Shown here one piece after another: positions 5,689-5,893 of a DNA stretch of 5,893 bases. Positions within the stretch are counted from its first letter, which is position 1, and each line of letters starts with the position of its first letter. The stretch comes from a bacterium (GTDB taxonomy: Bacteria; Zixibacteria; MSB-5A5; GN15; FEB-12). The stretch spans positions 1-5,893 of the forward strand of contig JAUWMW010000157.1 in assembly GCA_030612965.1 (NCBI GenBank), read 5' to 3'. The translations under genes and the position numbers were made by a program. The notes beneath the pieces were generated by a model. That model saw only the letters and a program-made list of their open reading frames with translations. It made no database searches and was not told the origin of the DNA.

Positions 5689-5893
5689 TTACCGGTTGCT
5701 GGCCAGTTTGCCGCTGCTGCCTGAGTTCTGGTTGGCCAGAATCGTCTCGACCAAAGACTCCATCTGGGTCAGTCGCATCTCCAGTTCCTCGATTTTCTTG
5801 TCCTTCTGTTGAAGATCGTGGGCCAACTGCTGTTGCTCCCGGACCATGCGATACAGCTCCTGAACTCCTACCAGAGCAACGCCGGCCATGTCG
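5689..5893 (-). CDS. C-terminal end of probable S74-type (endosialidase chaperone) protein, partial
   Basis: The frame is open to the window edge (the codon before Met 5889 is GAC) and ends at TAA 5689-5691, so this is the last 66+ residues of a larger protein. The sequence DMAGVALVGVQELYRMV is like the final helix of the Peptidase_S74 intramolecular chaperone domain, and a predicted coiled coil follows (QQQLAHDLQQKDKKIEELEM..., L/I/M at heptad spacing to about residue 54), then a polar SGSSGKLASNR tail. In this family the C-terminal domain trimerises, helps fold a beta-rich fibre or adhesin, and often cuts itself off; the Ser-Asp cleavage region would lie outside the window. ATG 5889 is probably internal, not a start. 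The pairing with a secreted dockerin-like protein suggests a cell-surface role. Assignment rests on the short tail only. Confidence 0.65.
   Translation of the reverse strand, partial: DMAGVALVGVQELYRMVREQQQLAHDLQQKDKKIEELEMRLTQMESLVETILANQNSGSSGKLASNR

Noticed and set aside
5373..5724. Plus-strand frames opposite the dockerin-like gene
   Set aside because: They are antisense shadows of a gene with a signal peptide, ribosome site and conserved repeats.

Overview
The window looks like bacterial chromosome from a moderately GC-rich member of the FCB-type phyla. The best clue is the minus-strand gene at 5109-5669. It combines a signal peptide, a 'DGSST..Y...GTVGQ......NY.L.HGYWQNF' segment and two dockerin-like calcium loops ending in 'GGPxPPC', a style I associate with Candidatus Zixibacteria and related candidate phyla. 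That placement is inference from protein style, not a database result. No tRNA, rRNA, CRISPR array, integrase or intact transposase is visible.

Layout. Bases 1-253 are an AT-rich leader with two operator-like imperfect dyads and a good sigma70-type promoter (TTGAAA, 16 nt, TATACT). This drives purD (254-1534) and purE (1544-1990), two de novo purine genes with 9 nt between them; purK is not in the window. A secreted tetratricopeptide-repeat (TPR) protein follows (2057-2962) and ends in a strong bidirectional terminator (2988-3016). A minus-strand gene for a secreted protein of unknown function lies at 3213-3872.

At 4168-4404 there is a second, headless copy of the TPR gene's last 78 codons, followed by its own terminator at the same distance from the stop. 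It is read here as a truncated, probably frameshifted paralogue. Bases 4459-5051 contain no convincing gene, only palindromes and a weak zinc-ribbon-like trace. The right end is a minus-strand pair: the C-terminal tail of a probable S74-type (endosialidase chaperone) protein running off the window edge, then the secreted dockerin-like protein 19 nt downstream, closed by a perfect 12-bp hairpin.

How it fits together. purD and purE act in cytoplasmic IMP synthesis. The other intact genes all appear to encode exported or surface proteins, and nothing links them to purine metabolism. I see no defence, mobile or otherwise clearly new system. The most unusual items are the duplicated and truncated TPR tail flanking the minus-strand gene, the S74/dockerin pair, and PurE's substituted active-site-region histidine.
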